The notes beneath the pieces are model-generated. The model saw only the letters and a list, made by a program, of their open reading frames with translations, did no database searches and was not told the DNA's origin. The translations under genes and the position numbers were made by a program. Shown in pieces: positions 17,143 through 25,115 of a stretch of DNA of 56,001 nucleotides; position 1 is the stretch's first letter; every line of letters starts with the position of its first letter. The stretch comes from CAZIFG01 sp964539135 (GTDB taxonomy: Bacteria; Margulisbacteria; Marinamargulisbacteria; GCA-2716485; CAZIFG01): positions 1-56,001 of the forward strand of contig CAZIFG010000011.1 of assembly GCA_964539135.1 (NCBI GenBank). Reading direction: 5' to 3'.

Positions 17143-18216
17143 TTAAAGGGTAATAATGCCGCCGCCAATCACTCTATTTTTAAGATATAAAACACCGGAT
17201 TGTCCTGGAGATAAACAGTGTTGTGGTGTACTTGTGTGTAGTGTTAGCGTTGTTGGGGTTTGTTCGATTATGGTTGCTTTGAAGGCAATCATTTGAGATC
17301 GTGTTTTAATGTCGAATGTGTGGCCTAAAATAGAGTCATTAGGGTTTACCAATGTGACAGTGCTGAGTTTAATAATGGTATCTTGAAGGTCTTCTTTTTG
17401 ACCTACAATGAGGGTATTGTCTCTTGCGTTAATTTTAATGACGTATAGAGGGGCGGGAAAGGGGAGACTTAATCCTTTTTTTTGACCGATCGTATAGTGG
17501 TGGATGCCTTTATGTTCGCCTAATACCTTACCGTCTTTGTCTATAATGTTGCCAGGACGCACAGGTTTATTGATGTGTTTATCAATAAAATCACTGTAAC
17601 CTCCGCGTGTGACAAAACAAATGTCTTGGCTGTCTGATTTTTTGGCATTTAAAAGGCCAAAGGATTCCGCCATTTCTCGAATCCGTGTTTTTGTATAATT
17701 GCCCAGGGGGAACAGTGTTTTTTTAAGCTGATCGGATTGGAGCATGTATAAAAAATAACTTTGATCTTTGGTGAGATCGAAGGCTTTATTTAAGTATAGT
17801 TTTCCAGTTTTGTTATTTTTAGTGATTTTACAATAATGGCCTGTGGCAACGTAATCAGCGTCTAATTCTTTGGATTTTTGAAAGAGGGCATCAAATTTAA
17901 TATGGCGGTTGCATTCCACACAGGGATTTGGGGTTTGTCCGATGAGATATTCGTTTACAAAATAATCAATGACATGGTGTTTAAACTCATCTCGGATATT
18001 AAGGGTGTAATGTGGAATTTTTAAATGATGGGCTACGCGTTTGGCATCGGTGATGGCATCAATATTGCAACAGGCGGACTCATGTTCCTCTTCTTTAGAT
18101 AAAAGTTGCATGGTGATGCCAATGACATCGTAGCCTCTTTTTTTTAAGAGGGCAGCTGTTACAGAGCTGTCTACACCTCCGCTCATTCCCACTAAAACGC
18201 GCTTTTTTTGTTTCAT
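17143..18216 (-). CDS. mnmA: tRNA-uridine 2-sulfurtransferase
   Basis: It 2-thiolates U34 of Lys, Glu and Gln tRNAs. The ATP-pyrophosphatase loop GMSGGVDSSV is near residue 10. The catalytic cysteines are in GQTPNPCVECNRHIKF (about 100) and DSQDICFV (about 199). At 357 residues it is the usual length. It has its own promoter and lies 50 nt after hisF on the same strand. mnmD, the last enzyme of mnm5s2U formation, is in the same window. Confidence 0.96.
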   Translation of the reverse strand: MKQKKRVLVGMSGGVDSSVTAALLKKRGYDVIGITMQLLSKEEEHESACCNIDAITDAKRVAHHLKIPHYTLNIRDEFKHHVIDYFVNEYLIGQTPNPCVECNRHIKFDALFQKSKELDADYVATGHYCKITKNNKTGKLYLNKAFDLTKDQSYFLYMLQSDQLKKTLFPLGNYTKTRIREMAESFGLLNAKKSDSQDICFVTRGGYSDFIDKHINKPVRPGNIIDKDGKVLGEHKGIHHYTIGQKKGLSLPFPAPLYVIKINARDNTLIVGQKEDLQDTIIKLSTVTLVNPNDSILGHTFDIKTRSQMIAFKATIIEQTPTTLTLHTSTPQHCLSPGQSGVLYLKNRVIGGGIITL

Positions 18217-18225
18217 CTTGACCTG

Positions 18226-18255
18226 ACTATATCACAAGACTTTATTTTTTGTCAG
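18226..18255 (-). promoter_or_regulatory. mnmA promoter
   Basis: On the minus strand, CTGACA (18250-18255), an 18-bp spacer and TGATATAGT (extended -10, hexamer 18226-18231), with the ATG 9 nt later. Confidence 0.6.
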
Positions 18256-18266
18256 CGTAGTTGAGT

Positions 18267-19100
18267 TTAGAGTCGTATGGGGATGTTGTGGTTTCTGCAA
18301 TGGTGTTTAATCTCTGGAATGGTGAGGGTTTGGAAATGCAATAAGGATGCCAATAATGCGGCTTCACAGCACTTTAAGGCTTCGACAATGTGGTCTTTTG
18401 TGCCCGCACCTCCCGAGGCAATCACAGGAATGCTGACACTTTGGCTGACTGCTGTGGTTAATGCTATGTCATAGCCTGCTTTGGTGCCGTCTGCATCCAT
18501 GGATGTGAGTAAAATTTCGCCGGCCCCCAATTCGTTCATGTATAGGGCCCATTTGACCGCATCAATGCCGGTGGGACGTCTACCGCCGTGGGTGTAAATT
18601 TCCCATTTGGACTGACTTGTGAGTTTTACGCTTTCTGGCAGATGGGAAATATCCCACGTTTTTTGATGGCCTTCAGGATGTATAAAAGGCGTTTGCGTGC
18701 TTCTGGCATCAATGGCCACAACAATGCATTGAGACCCAAAATGAGTGCTGCTTTCTTTTATAAAGCGTGGATTTGTAATAGCCGCTGTATTAATGGATAC
18801 TTTGTCGGCGCCGGCATTGAGAATCTCTCGGATGGTTTCAATGTCACTAATGCCGCCACCTACTGTAAAGGGAATGAAAATTTCTTGAGCACAGCGTTTG
18901 ACCAGGTCTAAAATGATGCTTCTTTTATCACTGCTTGCTGTAATGTCTAAAAAGACCAATTCGTCGGCGCCTTGTCGATCGTATTCTTTAGCCAGCTCAA
19001 TGGGGTCGCCGGCATCTTTTAAGTTTACGAAGTTGGTGCCTTTTACGACGCGACCTTTTTCAATGTCTAAACAGGGAATAATGCGTTTGGTGAGTGTCAT
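18267..19100 (-). CDS. hisF: Imidazole glycerol phosphate synthase, cyclase subunit
   Basis: A (beta/alpha)8 enzyme of histidine synthesis that works with HisH. CLDIEKGRVVKG near residue 10 and VVAIDAR near 127 hold the two catalytic aspartates. TVGGGI and ASGGAG are the phosphate-binding loops. At 277 residues it is about 20 longer than usual because of an insertion after residue 135. AAGGA lies 6 nt before the ATG and fmt ends 1 nt upstream, so it is translated with fmt. No other his gene is present. Confidence 0.94.
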   Translation of the reverse strand: MTLTKRIIPCLDIEKGRVVKGTNFVNLKDAGDPIELAKEYDRQGADELVFLDITASSDKRSIILDLVKRCAQEIFIPFTVGGGISDIETIREILNAGADKVSINTAAITNPRFIKESSTHFGSQCIVVAIDARSTQTPFIHPEGHQKTWDISHLPESVKLTSQSKWEIYTHGGRRPTGIDAVKWALYMNELGAGEILLTSMDADGTKAGYDIALTTAVSQSVSIPVIASGGAGTKDHIVEALKCCEAALLASLLHFQTLTIPEIKHHCRNHNIPIRL

Positions 19101-19101
19101 G

Positions 19102-19947
19102 TTATATCCTTATGGGGGCCTGATGCCCTTGCTGATAATCGGTGTAGCTCATGGCTTTTTTTCCTTCGGGTTTGACTGTTATGGGAATGAGTTCTGAACC
19201 CTCTTTTTTGGCGTTTAGTATTTTAATGGTTTTACCATTTTGAATGATAAAGGCCCCAGGATGAGGCGAGAAGGCGCGGATTTTTCCGAGCTTGACATCT
19301 GTGCTGTCGGTTTCGTTTAAGTGTCTGTTTTCGGTGTGCAACTTTTGGCAATAGGTCGCGTGTTTAGGGTCTTGAGGTGTTTCAGATATGGAGCTGTTTT
19401 GGATTAAGGCGAGTAGAGCGTCTGCTGTGAGCGTGGCCAGTTTGTTATGGAGGCTTTGAAAATTATCGCTGTCTAAAATCTCTAATGTGGATAGGGACAA
19501 AATATTGCCTTCGTCCATTTTTTCATTCATGTGAATGAGGGTGATGCCTGTTGTTTTATCTAAATTGAGTAGGGCGGATTGAATGGGAGAGGCGCCTCTA
19601 TATTGAGGTAGTATCGAGGCGTGGGCATTGACACAAAAATAGGTGTCCGTAATTTCTTTGGGGAGAATTTTGCCATAGGCAATGACGATGATGAGTGTGG
19701 GATCCCATTCTTTTACGACTTTTGAAAGGGTGTCTTTAGAGTCTGGCGTGACACAGGTGTACTGGTGTTGAACTGCCCATTCTTTTACTGGGGTAGGGGA
19801 TTGGCGTTTGTTTCGGCCCTTTGGCGCATCGGGTTGTGTGATAATACCCTTAATGCTGGCGCCGTAATGGGCGTGAAGGGTATCTAAGGTGGGAATGACA
19901 AATTCCGGGCTTCCCATGAGGAGTATTTTTTCAGTATTTAGCTTCAT
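19102..19947 (-). CDS. fmt: Methionyl-tRNA formyltransferase
   Basis: It formylates initiator Met-tRNA with 10-formyl-tetrahydrofolate. LLMGSPEFVIPTL near the N terminus, the catalytic NAHASILPQYRGASP near residue 110 and GITLIHM near 136 are typical. It is 281 residues, with a short C-terminal domain compared with the usual 310 or so. The promoter leaves almost no leader. It is the first gene of a pair with hisF. Confidence 0.93.
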   Translation of the reverse strand: MKLNTEKILLMGSPEFVIPTLDTLHAHYGASIKGIITQPDAPKGRNKRQSPTPVKEWAVQHQYTCVTPDSKDTLSKVVKEWDPTLIIVIAYGKILPKEITDTYFCVNAHASILPQYRGASPIQSALLNLDKTTGITLIHMNEKMDEGNILSLSTLEILDSDNFQSLHNKLATLTADALLALIQNSSISETPQDPKHATYCQKLHTENRHLNETDSTDVKLGKIRAFSPHPGAFIIQNGKTIKILNAKKEGSELIPITVKPEGKKAMSYTDYQQGHQAPIRI

Positions 19948-19953
19948 GAGGTT

Positions 19954-19982
19954 ATTATCCTAGAGCCGCTTGGCTTTGTCGA
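19954..19982 (-). promoter_or_regulatory. fmt promoter
   Basis: On the minus strand, TCGACA (19977-19982), a 17-bp spacer and GATAAT (19954-19959), with the ATG 6 nt downstream (leaderless). Confidence 0.6.
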
Positions 19983-20008
19983 GTGGCGGGGCATGGAGTG
20001 GGGGTTTA

Positions 20009-20155
20009 AAGTTGGGACTGTTGCGAAACGCCTATTTTGGCCATCTGCTGTGTTATCTTCGTCCTCAAGTCCTCATTTATCATATATAAGGGCTTTCAGA
20101 CTCGAAATGCCTTGCATATAATCCAAACGTAGGCATTTCGCAACAGTCCCAAGTT
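20009..20155. mobile_element. 137-bp MITE with target-site duplication
   Basis: Twenty-base terminal inverted repeats (20014-20033 and 20131-20150, one mismatch) begin GGGACTGTTGCGAAA. They are flanked by a 5-bp direct repeat AAGTT (20009-20013, 20151-20155). No gene fits inside, so it is a non-autonomous element. The terminus resembles those of IS6/IS5-type insertion sequences, though the family cannot be fixed by eye. It lies between the divergent genes fmt and der, only 42 bp before the der -10 box. Related ends occur at about 21651, 50367 and 52960. Confidence 0.85.
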
Positions 20156-20196
20156 CTAACTTGGGGCTTACTCTACACTCATTTGAAGGAGTGTGT

Positions 20197-20202
20197 TACA
20201 GT
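20197..20202 (+). promoter_or_regulatory. -10 box of der
   Basis: TACAGT ends 6 nt before ATG 20209, at the same distance as in polA. No clear -35 is seen. A GAAGGAG further up is 17 nt from the ATG, too far for normal SD use. Confidence 0.4.
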
Positions 20203-20208
20203 GTGTCT

Positions 20209-21567
20209 ATGACACATTTACCTCGAGTCCTCATTGTAGGGCGTCCTAATGTTGGGAAATCAACCTTTATGAATCGTATTTTAAGACGACAACATGCTAT
20301 TACCATGGATGAACCTGGTATTACACGAGATCTTGTGTCGTCTATTGCCGAGTGGCAGGACATTCCTTTTGAACTTTTGGACAGTGGTGGGGTTTTATTT
20401 GAAGGCCCTGATGCCGATACTCAAGGGTTTCAGCCTCAAATTGAGAAAAAAGTGACTCAGGCTATTGCGAGCTGTTCTAAAATTATTTTTATTGTAGATG
20501 GTAAAAATGGACTGCATCCCAATGACAGAGTGATTGCTAAGCGATTGATGCCTTATAAATCGAAGGTGATTGTTGGGGTAAATAAATTAGATGATCTCGA
20601 GAGAAATACGCATATCCATGAATTTTATAAATTGGGCTTGGGGGATCCGCTTTCTATTTCTTCTTTGCATGGTCATGGGATTCTTGCTTTGATGGATCGT
20701 GTGGTTGAGGGTTTTTTTAAATCGGAAGTTCCAGAATTGGATCCTTCGGAACCCATGAAAATTGCCATTATTGGCAGACCCAATGTGGGTAAATCTTCGT
20801 TTATTAATGCCTTACTTCAAGAAGATCGGCTGATTGTTTCAGATATTGCAGGAACTACGCGGGATGCTGTGGATGTGAGATTACAATATCAGGATCAATC
20901 GCTTTTATTGGTGGATACGGCGGGAATGCGTAAACGTAAAAAAGTCGATGATGGGGTGGAGTTTTATTCTGTTCGGCGCTCTTTAAAATCTGTTTTTGAA
21001 TCGGATTGTGTGATTGTAATGTTGGATGCCGAAGCGGGACTTACTCATCAGGATATTAAAATTATTGATTTTGTATTGGAAAAAGGGAAGGGGCTTATCT
21101 TGGTGGCCAACAAATGGGATAAAGTTCCGGAAGCTTCGAAAGCTGTGCAAGATCAGTTTGTTGAATTTTTATTTCAGACCATGCCGAAGCTTCGATTTTA
21201 CCCCGTTCTTTTTACATCTGTGCCTCAAAATAAAGGACTGTATCAGGTTATGGCCAGAGCCGTTAAGATTGTAACGGCCAGTCGTGTTCGTGTGAGTACT
21301 GGAAAACTCAATCAATTTGTTACTCAAGTTTTAAAACGAAATCCACCACCAGCCAAACATGGTAAACGTGTTAAAATTTATTATGCGACGCAAGTTGAAG
21401 TCGCGCCCCCTCGGTATGTGTTTTTTGTGAATCATAAAACCAGTGTGTCTGCCGATTACGAACGATTTTTGGAAAGTCGCATTCGGGAATACTTGGGAGA
21501 TTTAGAAGGCGTTATTCTTCATATTCATTTTAGATCTGAACATGGGCATGAAACGGATTTGAGTTAA
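20209..21567 (+). CDS. der: Ribosome-associated GTPase Der (EngA)
   Basis: Double-GTPase needed for 50S subunit assembly. Two G domains are seen: GRPNVGKSTF near residue 11 with NKLD, and GRPNVGKSSF near 188 with NKWD. A C-terminal KH-like domain ends the protein. It is 452 residues from ATG 20209; the frame runs back to TTG 20161, and GTG 20203 is a possible alternative. The region before it is mostly MITE, so its promoter must lie within about 55 bp. It ends at a strong palindromic block. Confidence 0.96.
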   Translation: MTHLPRVLIVGRPNVGKSTFMNRILRRQHAITMDEPGITRDLVSSIAEWQDIPFELLDSGGVLFEGPDADTQGFQPQIEKKVTQAIASCSKIIFIVDGKNGLHPNDRVIAKRLMPYKSKVIVGVNKLDDLERNTHIHEFYKLGLGDPLSISSLHGHGILALMDRVVEGFFKSEVPELDPSEPMKIAIIGRPNVGKSSFINALLQEDRLIVSDIAGTTRDAVDVRLQYQDQSLLLVDTAGMRKRKKVDDGVEFYSVRRSLKSVFESDCVIVMLDAEAGLTHQDIKIIDFVLEKGKGLILVANKWDKVPEASKAVQDQFVEFLFQTMPKLRFYPVLFTSVPQNKGLYQVMARAVKIVTASRVRVSTGKLNQFVTQVLKRNPPPAKHGKRVKIYYATQVEVAPPRYVFFVNHKTSVSADYERFLESRIREYLGDLEGVILHIHFRSEHGHETDLS

Positions 21568-21779
21568 GATATTCATTTTCAATTTCAGCATTGAATATCT
21601 CCCGCGAAAAAAGAGCCGCTCAGGCTTTTACCAGAAGCGATCGCTCCTGATTTCGCAACAGTCCCATTTTGTAAAAATCAGGGATTGCCGCTTCTTCAAA
21701 AATAGAGCGGCTTCGCGATTTCGATTTTTGCTCACGCAGTCGCCAGCTCTGACCTTTTTTCGCCAGAGATATTAAATGC
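21567..21779. repeat. Nested inverted repeats between der and the GGQ-GTPase gene
   Basis: Three layers of pairing are seen. AGATATTCA (21567-21575) pairs perfectly with TGAATATCT (21592-21600). A long imperfect repeat pairs 21588-21625 with 21742-21779, with GAATATCTC and GCGAAAAAAG as conserved cores. An inner imperfect pair is AGAAGCG..CCTGATT (21632-21651) with AATCAGGG..CGCTTCT (about 21678-21697). The first two compete for the same bases. In the centre, 21651-21665 is identical to 15 bases of the MITE end. The genes on both sides converge here, so a bidirectional terminator or a mobile palindromic element is plausible. Confidence 0.65.
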
Positions 21780-21818
21780 TTCATTCTTTTTTAAATCTTG
21801 ATTTTTTCTTTATAGTAC

Positions 21819-22955
21819 CTAAACTTCTTTATTTGGATGTTCTAAAGAAATTTGTCCCAGCTTTCCAGATTGAAAATCTTGGATGATGCCGCCATAGGTT
21901 TTTTCATAATCTATATCGCCACCCTTTGATTTAAATCCTTTCTTGGTTCCTATGATTTCAAGAACCTCCAAAAGAGGGGAGCTTTCTGTAAGGGTTAGAC
22001 TGTATCGGTTTTGAAGTTCGGTGATGTAATTTTTTTGAAGATAGGGGATGAACCAACAAATGACATCTTCGGCATCTACTCTGTCTGCTTTGATGGCTTT
22101 GACTAAGAATAGTTTATAGGCTGTTTCATTGTCTTCTATTTTAGGCCATAAAATCCCAGGGTTATCTAAAAGGGTCAATCTATTGTTAATTGGCACCCAT
22201 TGTTGTTTTTTGGTTACGGAAGGTTTGTTTTCAACACGCGCGGCTTTTTTGTTGGCAATGCGATTAATAAGTGATGATTTTCCGCAATTCGGCACACCTA
22301 TAACCATTGCGGATTCAATAGCATAACCTTCTTTATCATCACCCTTTGAATTGATTAGGTTGATGATAAAGTTCCGTGTCGTTTCATTTAAACTGTTTAG
22401 AGGGTATACCTCGCAGGAGGTGGTTCTCTTTATAATCGTCACCCATTCATTGGTGATGGATGCGTTGGCAAGGTCTATTTTATTTAGCAGGATGATTCTT
22501 CTTTTATGAGCAAATAAAAAATCAAAGGCAGGGTTTGTGGTGCTGATTGGCGCTCGGGCATCGCGAACTTCAATAATCACCGTTACTTCGGATAAGGATT
22601 CTTTAAGGTGTCGAATGGCTTTAGCCATGTGGCCAGGGAACCAGTTATGATTTTTAGAATCGTCTCGCGCAGGGCTTGACTTCAATGGTTTTTGCAGCGC
22701 TTCTAATCGATCACAAAGCTTTCGTTTTGCGATTAATCGATTGACTTCTAAAGAGCGACTTTCGTGAACTTTTATGGATATTCCTGTGGGTTTATGAATA
22801 AGACGTACTGCATTACGGGCTTTATTGATCTTTTGGCCGCCTTTTCCGCTTCCGCTTACAAATGACTCTTCTATGTCATTGGTGTTGATTACAAGCGATT
22901 CTAGACGTCTCTGGATTTCGTTTTGTTTTTTGGAAGAGGGGGCTTGGTGATTCAT
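21819..22955 (-). CDS. GGQ release-factor-like domain fused to an RbgA/YlqF GTPase
   Basis: Residues 1-93 form a class-I release factor catalytic domain of the stand-alone ArfB/PCRF-like type: SGSGKGGQKINKARNAV with GGQ at 39-41. Residues 103-360 are a circularly permuted ribosome-assembly GTPase: NWFPGHMAKA (104-113), G4 NKID (158-161), G1 GVPNCGKS (220-227) and G3 DNPG (264-267). A TACGAT box lies 6 nt before ATG 22955. RbgA acts in late 50S assembly, and GGQ domains hydrolyse peptidyl-tRNA. The fusion suggests a ribosome rescue or quality-control step tied to GTPase action; this is inference. I know of no standard gene with this architecture. der, another 50S GTPase, is the neighbour. Confidence 0.9.
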   Translation of the reverse strand: MNHQAPSSKKQNEIQRRLESLVINTNDIEESFVSGSGKGGQKINKARNAVRLIHKPTGISIKVHESRSLEVNRLIAKRKLCDRLEALQKPLKSSPARDDSKNHNWFPGHMAKAIRHLKESLSEVTVIIEVRDARAPISTTNPAFDFLFAHKRRIILLNKIDLANASITNEWVTIIKRTTSCEVYPLNSLNETTRNFIINLINSKGDDKEGYAIESAMVIGVPNCGKSSLINRIANKKAARVENKPSVTKKQQWVPINNRLTLLDNPGILWPKIEDNETAYKLFLVKAIKADRVDAEDVICWFIPYLQKNYITELQNRYSLTLTESSPLLEVLEIIGTKKGFKSKGGDIDYEKTYGGIIQDFQSGKLGQISLEHPNKEV

Positions 22956-22961
22956 GGGTTG

Positions 22962-22967
22962 ATCGTA
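22962..22967 (-). promoter_or_regulatory. -10 box of the GGQ-RbgA gene
   Basis: On the minus strand TACGAT, ending 6 nt before the ATG; no ribosome site is present. Confidence 0.4.
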
Positions 22968-23005
22968 TCAATCATCTGACCCCATGTCAACAGGTTTTGT
23001 TTTTA

Positions 23006-23692
23006 TTAAATGGGTTTCGTAGCCCGTGTCATTTCTCGCTTTCCAGGTGGGCCGGGTAGGGTTTCTACAGTAAATCCTAAGGCTTTTAAATCTCGTTTTA
23101 CCTGGCTTTTAGCACAAAAACTGACCCATACACCCCCAGGAGATAAGACATTCCATAATTTTTTAAATAGGGACGGTGTCCACAATTCAGGTTGTGTATA
23201 AGGGCCAAAGGCATCATAGTAAATGAGGTCTATATTTTGGGGCAGGGGTGCTGATTCTATATTGGTTATGATAGGAATTATTTTAAATTTATTTTCATAA
23301 CCCTTCTTTTCGATGTTAGAGATGACGAATGTCCCGTTGGGGTTCTTATTGTGAAGATCTTCTATAATCGTAACATATTCAAGGGGTGATGAATCCCAAT
23401 ATTTTTTCAATTCATCACCTCCCATAGGATGCTGTTCAACGCCGTAGTATGTTACGATTATATGTTTAGGGAGATGTTTATAAGTGAGGTATGCATTTAA
23501 CCCTGTTCCGAATCCCATTTCTAAAATGGTAAGGTTCTGTTTGTTTTTTATCACGTGATTTAATCCGTTCTGAATATAAACATGAAGTGCTTCTGTAAGT
23601 GCTCCGTGTTTAGAGTGATATTCTGTCTTATAAAGATGGGAATAGACACTTGGAGACCCATCTTTTGTGGTTATGATGTCAAGCTGCGTCAT
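23006..23692 (-). CDS. mnmD: MnmD-like tRNA (mnm5s2U34) methyltransferase
   Basis: It resembles the methyltransferase half of MnmC, without the FAD oxidase half. The Rossmann SAM site LEMGFGTGLNAYL is near residue 55, DLIYYDAFGP near 155, and the ending LPGPPGKREMTRA is diagnostic. The start is placed at ATG 23692 (228 residues), 1 nt after the stop of the LRR gene; the frame would otherwise run 22 residues into that gene. Such free MnmD proteins occur where nm5U is methylated without the oxidase. mnmA, in the same window, acts on the same base. Confidence 0.9.
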   Translation of the reverse strand: MTQLDIITTKDGSPSVYSHLYKTEYHSKHGALTEALHVYIQNGLNHVIKNKQNLTILEMGFGTGLNAYLTYKHLPKHIIVTYYGVEQHPMGGDELKKYWDSSPLEYVTIIEDLHNKNPNGTFVISNIEKKGYENKFKIIPIITNIESAPLPQNIDLIYYDAFGPYTQPELWTPSLFKKLWNVLSPGGVWVSFCAKSQVKRDLKALGFTVETLPGPPGKREMTRATKPI

Positions 23693-23693
23693 G

Positions 23694-24476
23694 TTATAAT
23701 AATAGTAGAAAATCGGGATGATTATGAAGCTGTTGTCGCAGTAGGAGCTTACTGTCAAAATCGATGTTGTTTTCTCTTAAGTCTATTTTTTTTAATTTAG
23801 GTGTTGATTTAATCAGCTCCAATAGGGCAAGGGCGCCTTTGACGGTGATTGAATTTTGTCTTAAGACAATGGATTCGATTTTGGGGTGATTTTTAAGTGC
23901 TTGACTGAGTGCTATTGCTGAATCATCACCGGCCTGAGTTTCGGTAAGTATAAGGTGCTGAATGCCTCGGTTTTCTTTTAGTCCATTGCTAATGGTTCGG
24001 ATTCCGGCGTCTTCTAATTTGTTTTTACTGAGAACCAACCATCCAATTTCATGATTGATTTTTAAGAGATCTCGAATACCTGCCGCTCCAAATTCCGTGA
24101 TGCTGTTCTGGGTGAGGATTAAATGTTTAATGGCGGTATCTCGTTTAAGGGCTTCTGCCAGTTTTAGGAGGCCTTTGTCGCTAATGTTGTTTTTAGCTAA
24201 AAAAAGCGCGGTGTCTCGATTCAGACCGTCTTGTAATATTTTAATCATGGGGTCTAATCCATGGTCGCCAATATTTCTACCGGTTAAGAGTTCTCCTGTA
24301 ATGATGCTTTTGGCACTGGGCTGAGGATCTAAGGATTGATAGTCTATGCTGTCATAGTGTGTTTGCTTTCTTTCTGTTTCTATAGGAAGTGTGAAGGCTT
24401 CGGTTGCATTTACCGTATTTACGGCGGGTATGGCGCTCATTTCTGATTTTAAGGATGTATAGTTTGTAATTTCCAT
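23694..24476 (-). CDS. Leucine-rich repeat protein, ribonuclease-inhibitor type
   Basis: Residues about 65-255 contain five or six LRRs of about 28 residues with the pattern LxxNxIxxxGxxxLxxxL (for example LTQNSITEFGAAGI and LRQNSITVKGALAL). This is the RI/NLR type most often seen in eukaryotes and in bacterial effectors. Residues 1-60 are polar and unstructured, and there is no signal peptide. An extended -10 (TGA plus TAGAAT) lies 9 nt before the ATG. It is the first gene of a two-gene unit with mnmD; the functional link is unclear. It may bind a host or cell protein. Confidence 0.85.
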   Translation of the reverse strand: MEITNYTSLKSEMSAIPAVNTVNATEAFTLPIETERKQTHYDSIDYQSLDPQPSAKSIITGELLTGRNIGDHGLDPMIKILQDGLNRDTALFLAKNNISDKGLLKLAEALKRDTAIKHLILTQNSITEFGAAGIRDLLKINHEIGWLVLSKNKLEDAGIRTISNGLKENRGIQHLILTETQAGDDSAIALSQALKNHPKIESIVLRQNSITVKGALALLELIKSTPKLKKIDLRENNIDFDSKLLLRQQLHNHPDFLLLL

Positions 24477-24485
24477 TATGGATTT

Positions 24486-24491
24486 ATTCTA
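24486..24491 (-). promoter_or_regulatory. -10 box of the LRR-mnmD unit
   Basis: On the minus strand TGATAGAAT (TAGAAT hexamer), 9 nt before the ATG at 24476. Confidence 0.4.
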
Positions 24492-24562
24492 TCATAGGCA
24501 TTTATGTATGATATAGTCCTTGTCTTTATGTGGGGGTGTATGTTGTTTTCTTACCTATATGA

Positions 24563-24568
24563 TATACT
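24563..24568 (+). promoter_or_regulatory. -10 box of pth
   Basis: TATACT, followed by a T-rich stretch and the ATG 9 nt later. No ribosome site. Confidence 0.5.
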
Positions 24569-24577
24569 TTTTTTACT

Positions 24578-25108
24578 ATGAAAGTGATTGTCTGTTTAGG
24601 AAATCCTGGGGATCAGTATCATTGGACGCGGCATAATGTGGGCTTTTTAATGGCAGATCAACTTGTTTCTGATTTTTCTTTGTCTAAAAAAGGTCAAAAA
24701 TTTAAGGCCATAATTTACGAAGGCTTTATTTCTGATGTTAAGGTTTGGGTTGTTAAACCTCAAACGTTTATGAATCTTTCAGGAGAAACGGTACGTGACC
24801 TGATGGCGTTTTTCAAATTGCCCCTCTCAGATCTTTTGGTTGTGTATGATGATTTTGATCTTCCTTTTAATACACTTCGCTATCGTGTTTCTGGGAGTGC
24901 GGGGACGCATAATGGTATGAAATCTATTATTCAATGTTTGGGTGGTGCTGTGCAATTTTCTCGTCTTCGGGTGGGGATAGGTCCGCTTCCGCAGGGCGTA
25001 GATGTCTCTTCTTTTGTATTGGCCCCTTTTTCTGAGCTTGAAAAATCGGCCTTGCCGTCTTTGTTTAAGACTGCTCAAGATCATATTAAGACCTGGGTTG
25101 TTGGATAG
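24578..25108 (+). CDS. pth: Peptidyl-tRNA hydrolase
   Basis: It recycles peptidyl-tRNA dropped from ribosomes. VCLGNPGDQY, the catalytic His in WTRHNVGF (about residue 19), KPQTFMNLSGE and VYDDFDLPF, and GSAGTHNGMKSI are all in place. The 176 residues are slightly short of the usual 190 or so. The ATG follows a TATACT box at leaderless distance. cmoB follows after 7 nt. Confidence 0.96.
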   Translation: MKVIVCLGNPGDQYHWTRHNVGFLMADQLVSDFSLSKKGQKFKAIIYEGFISDVKVWVVKPQTFMNLSGETVRDLMAFFKLPLSDLLVVYDDFDLPFNTLRYRVSGSAGTHNGMKSIIQCLGGAVQFSRLRVGIGPLPQGVDVSSFVLAPFSELEKSALPSLFKTAQDHIKTWVVG

Positions 25109-25115
25109 AGTCTTC

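Noticed and set aside
21638..21645. GCGATCGC, the cyanobacterial HIP1 octamer
   Set aside because: A single noticed occurrence is not evidence of HIP1 enrichment or of a cyanobacterium.
25002..25115. Longer N terminus for cmoB
   Set aside because: It would overlap pth, and the extra residues do not resemble CmoB; ATG 25116 is enough.
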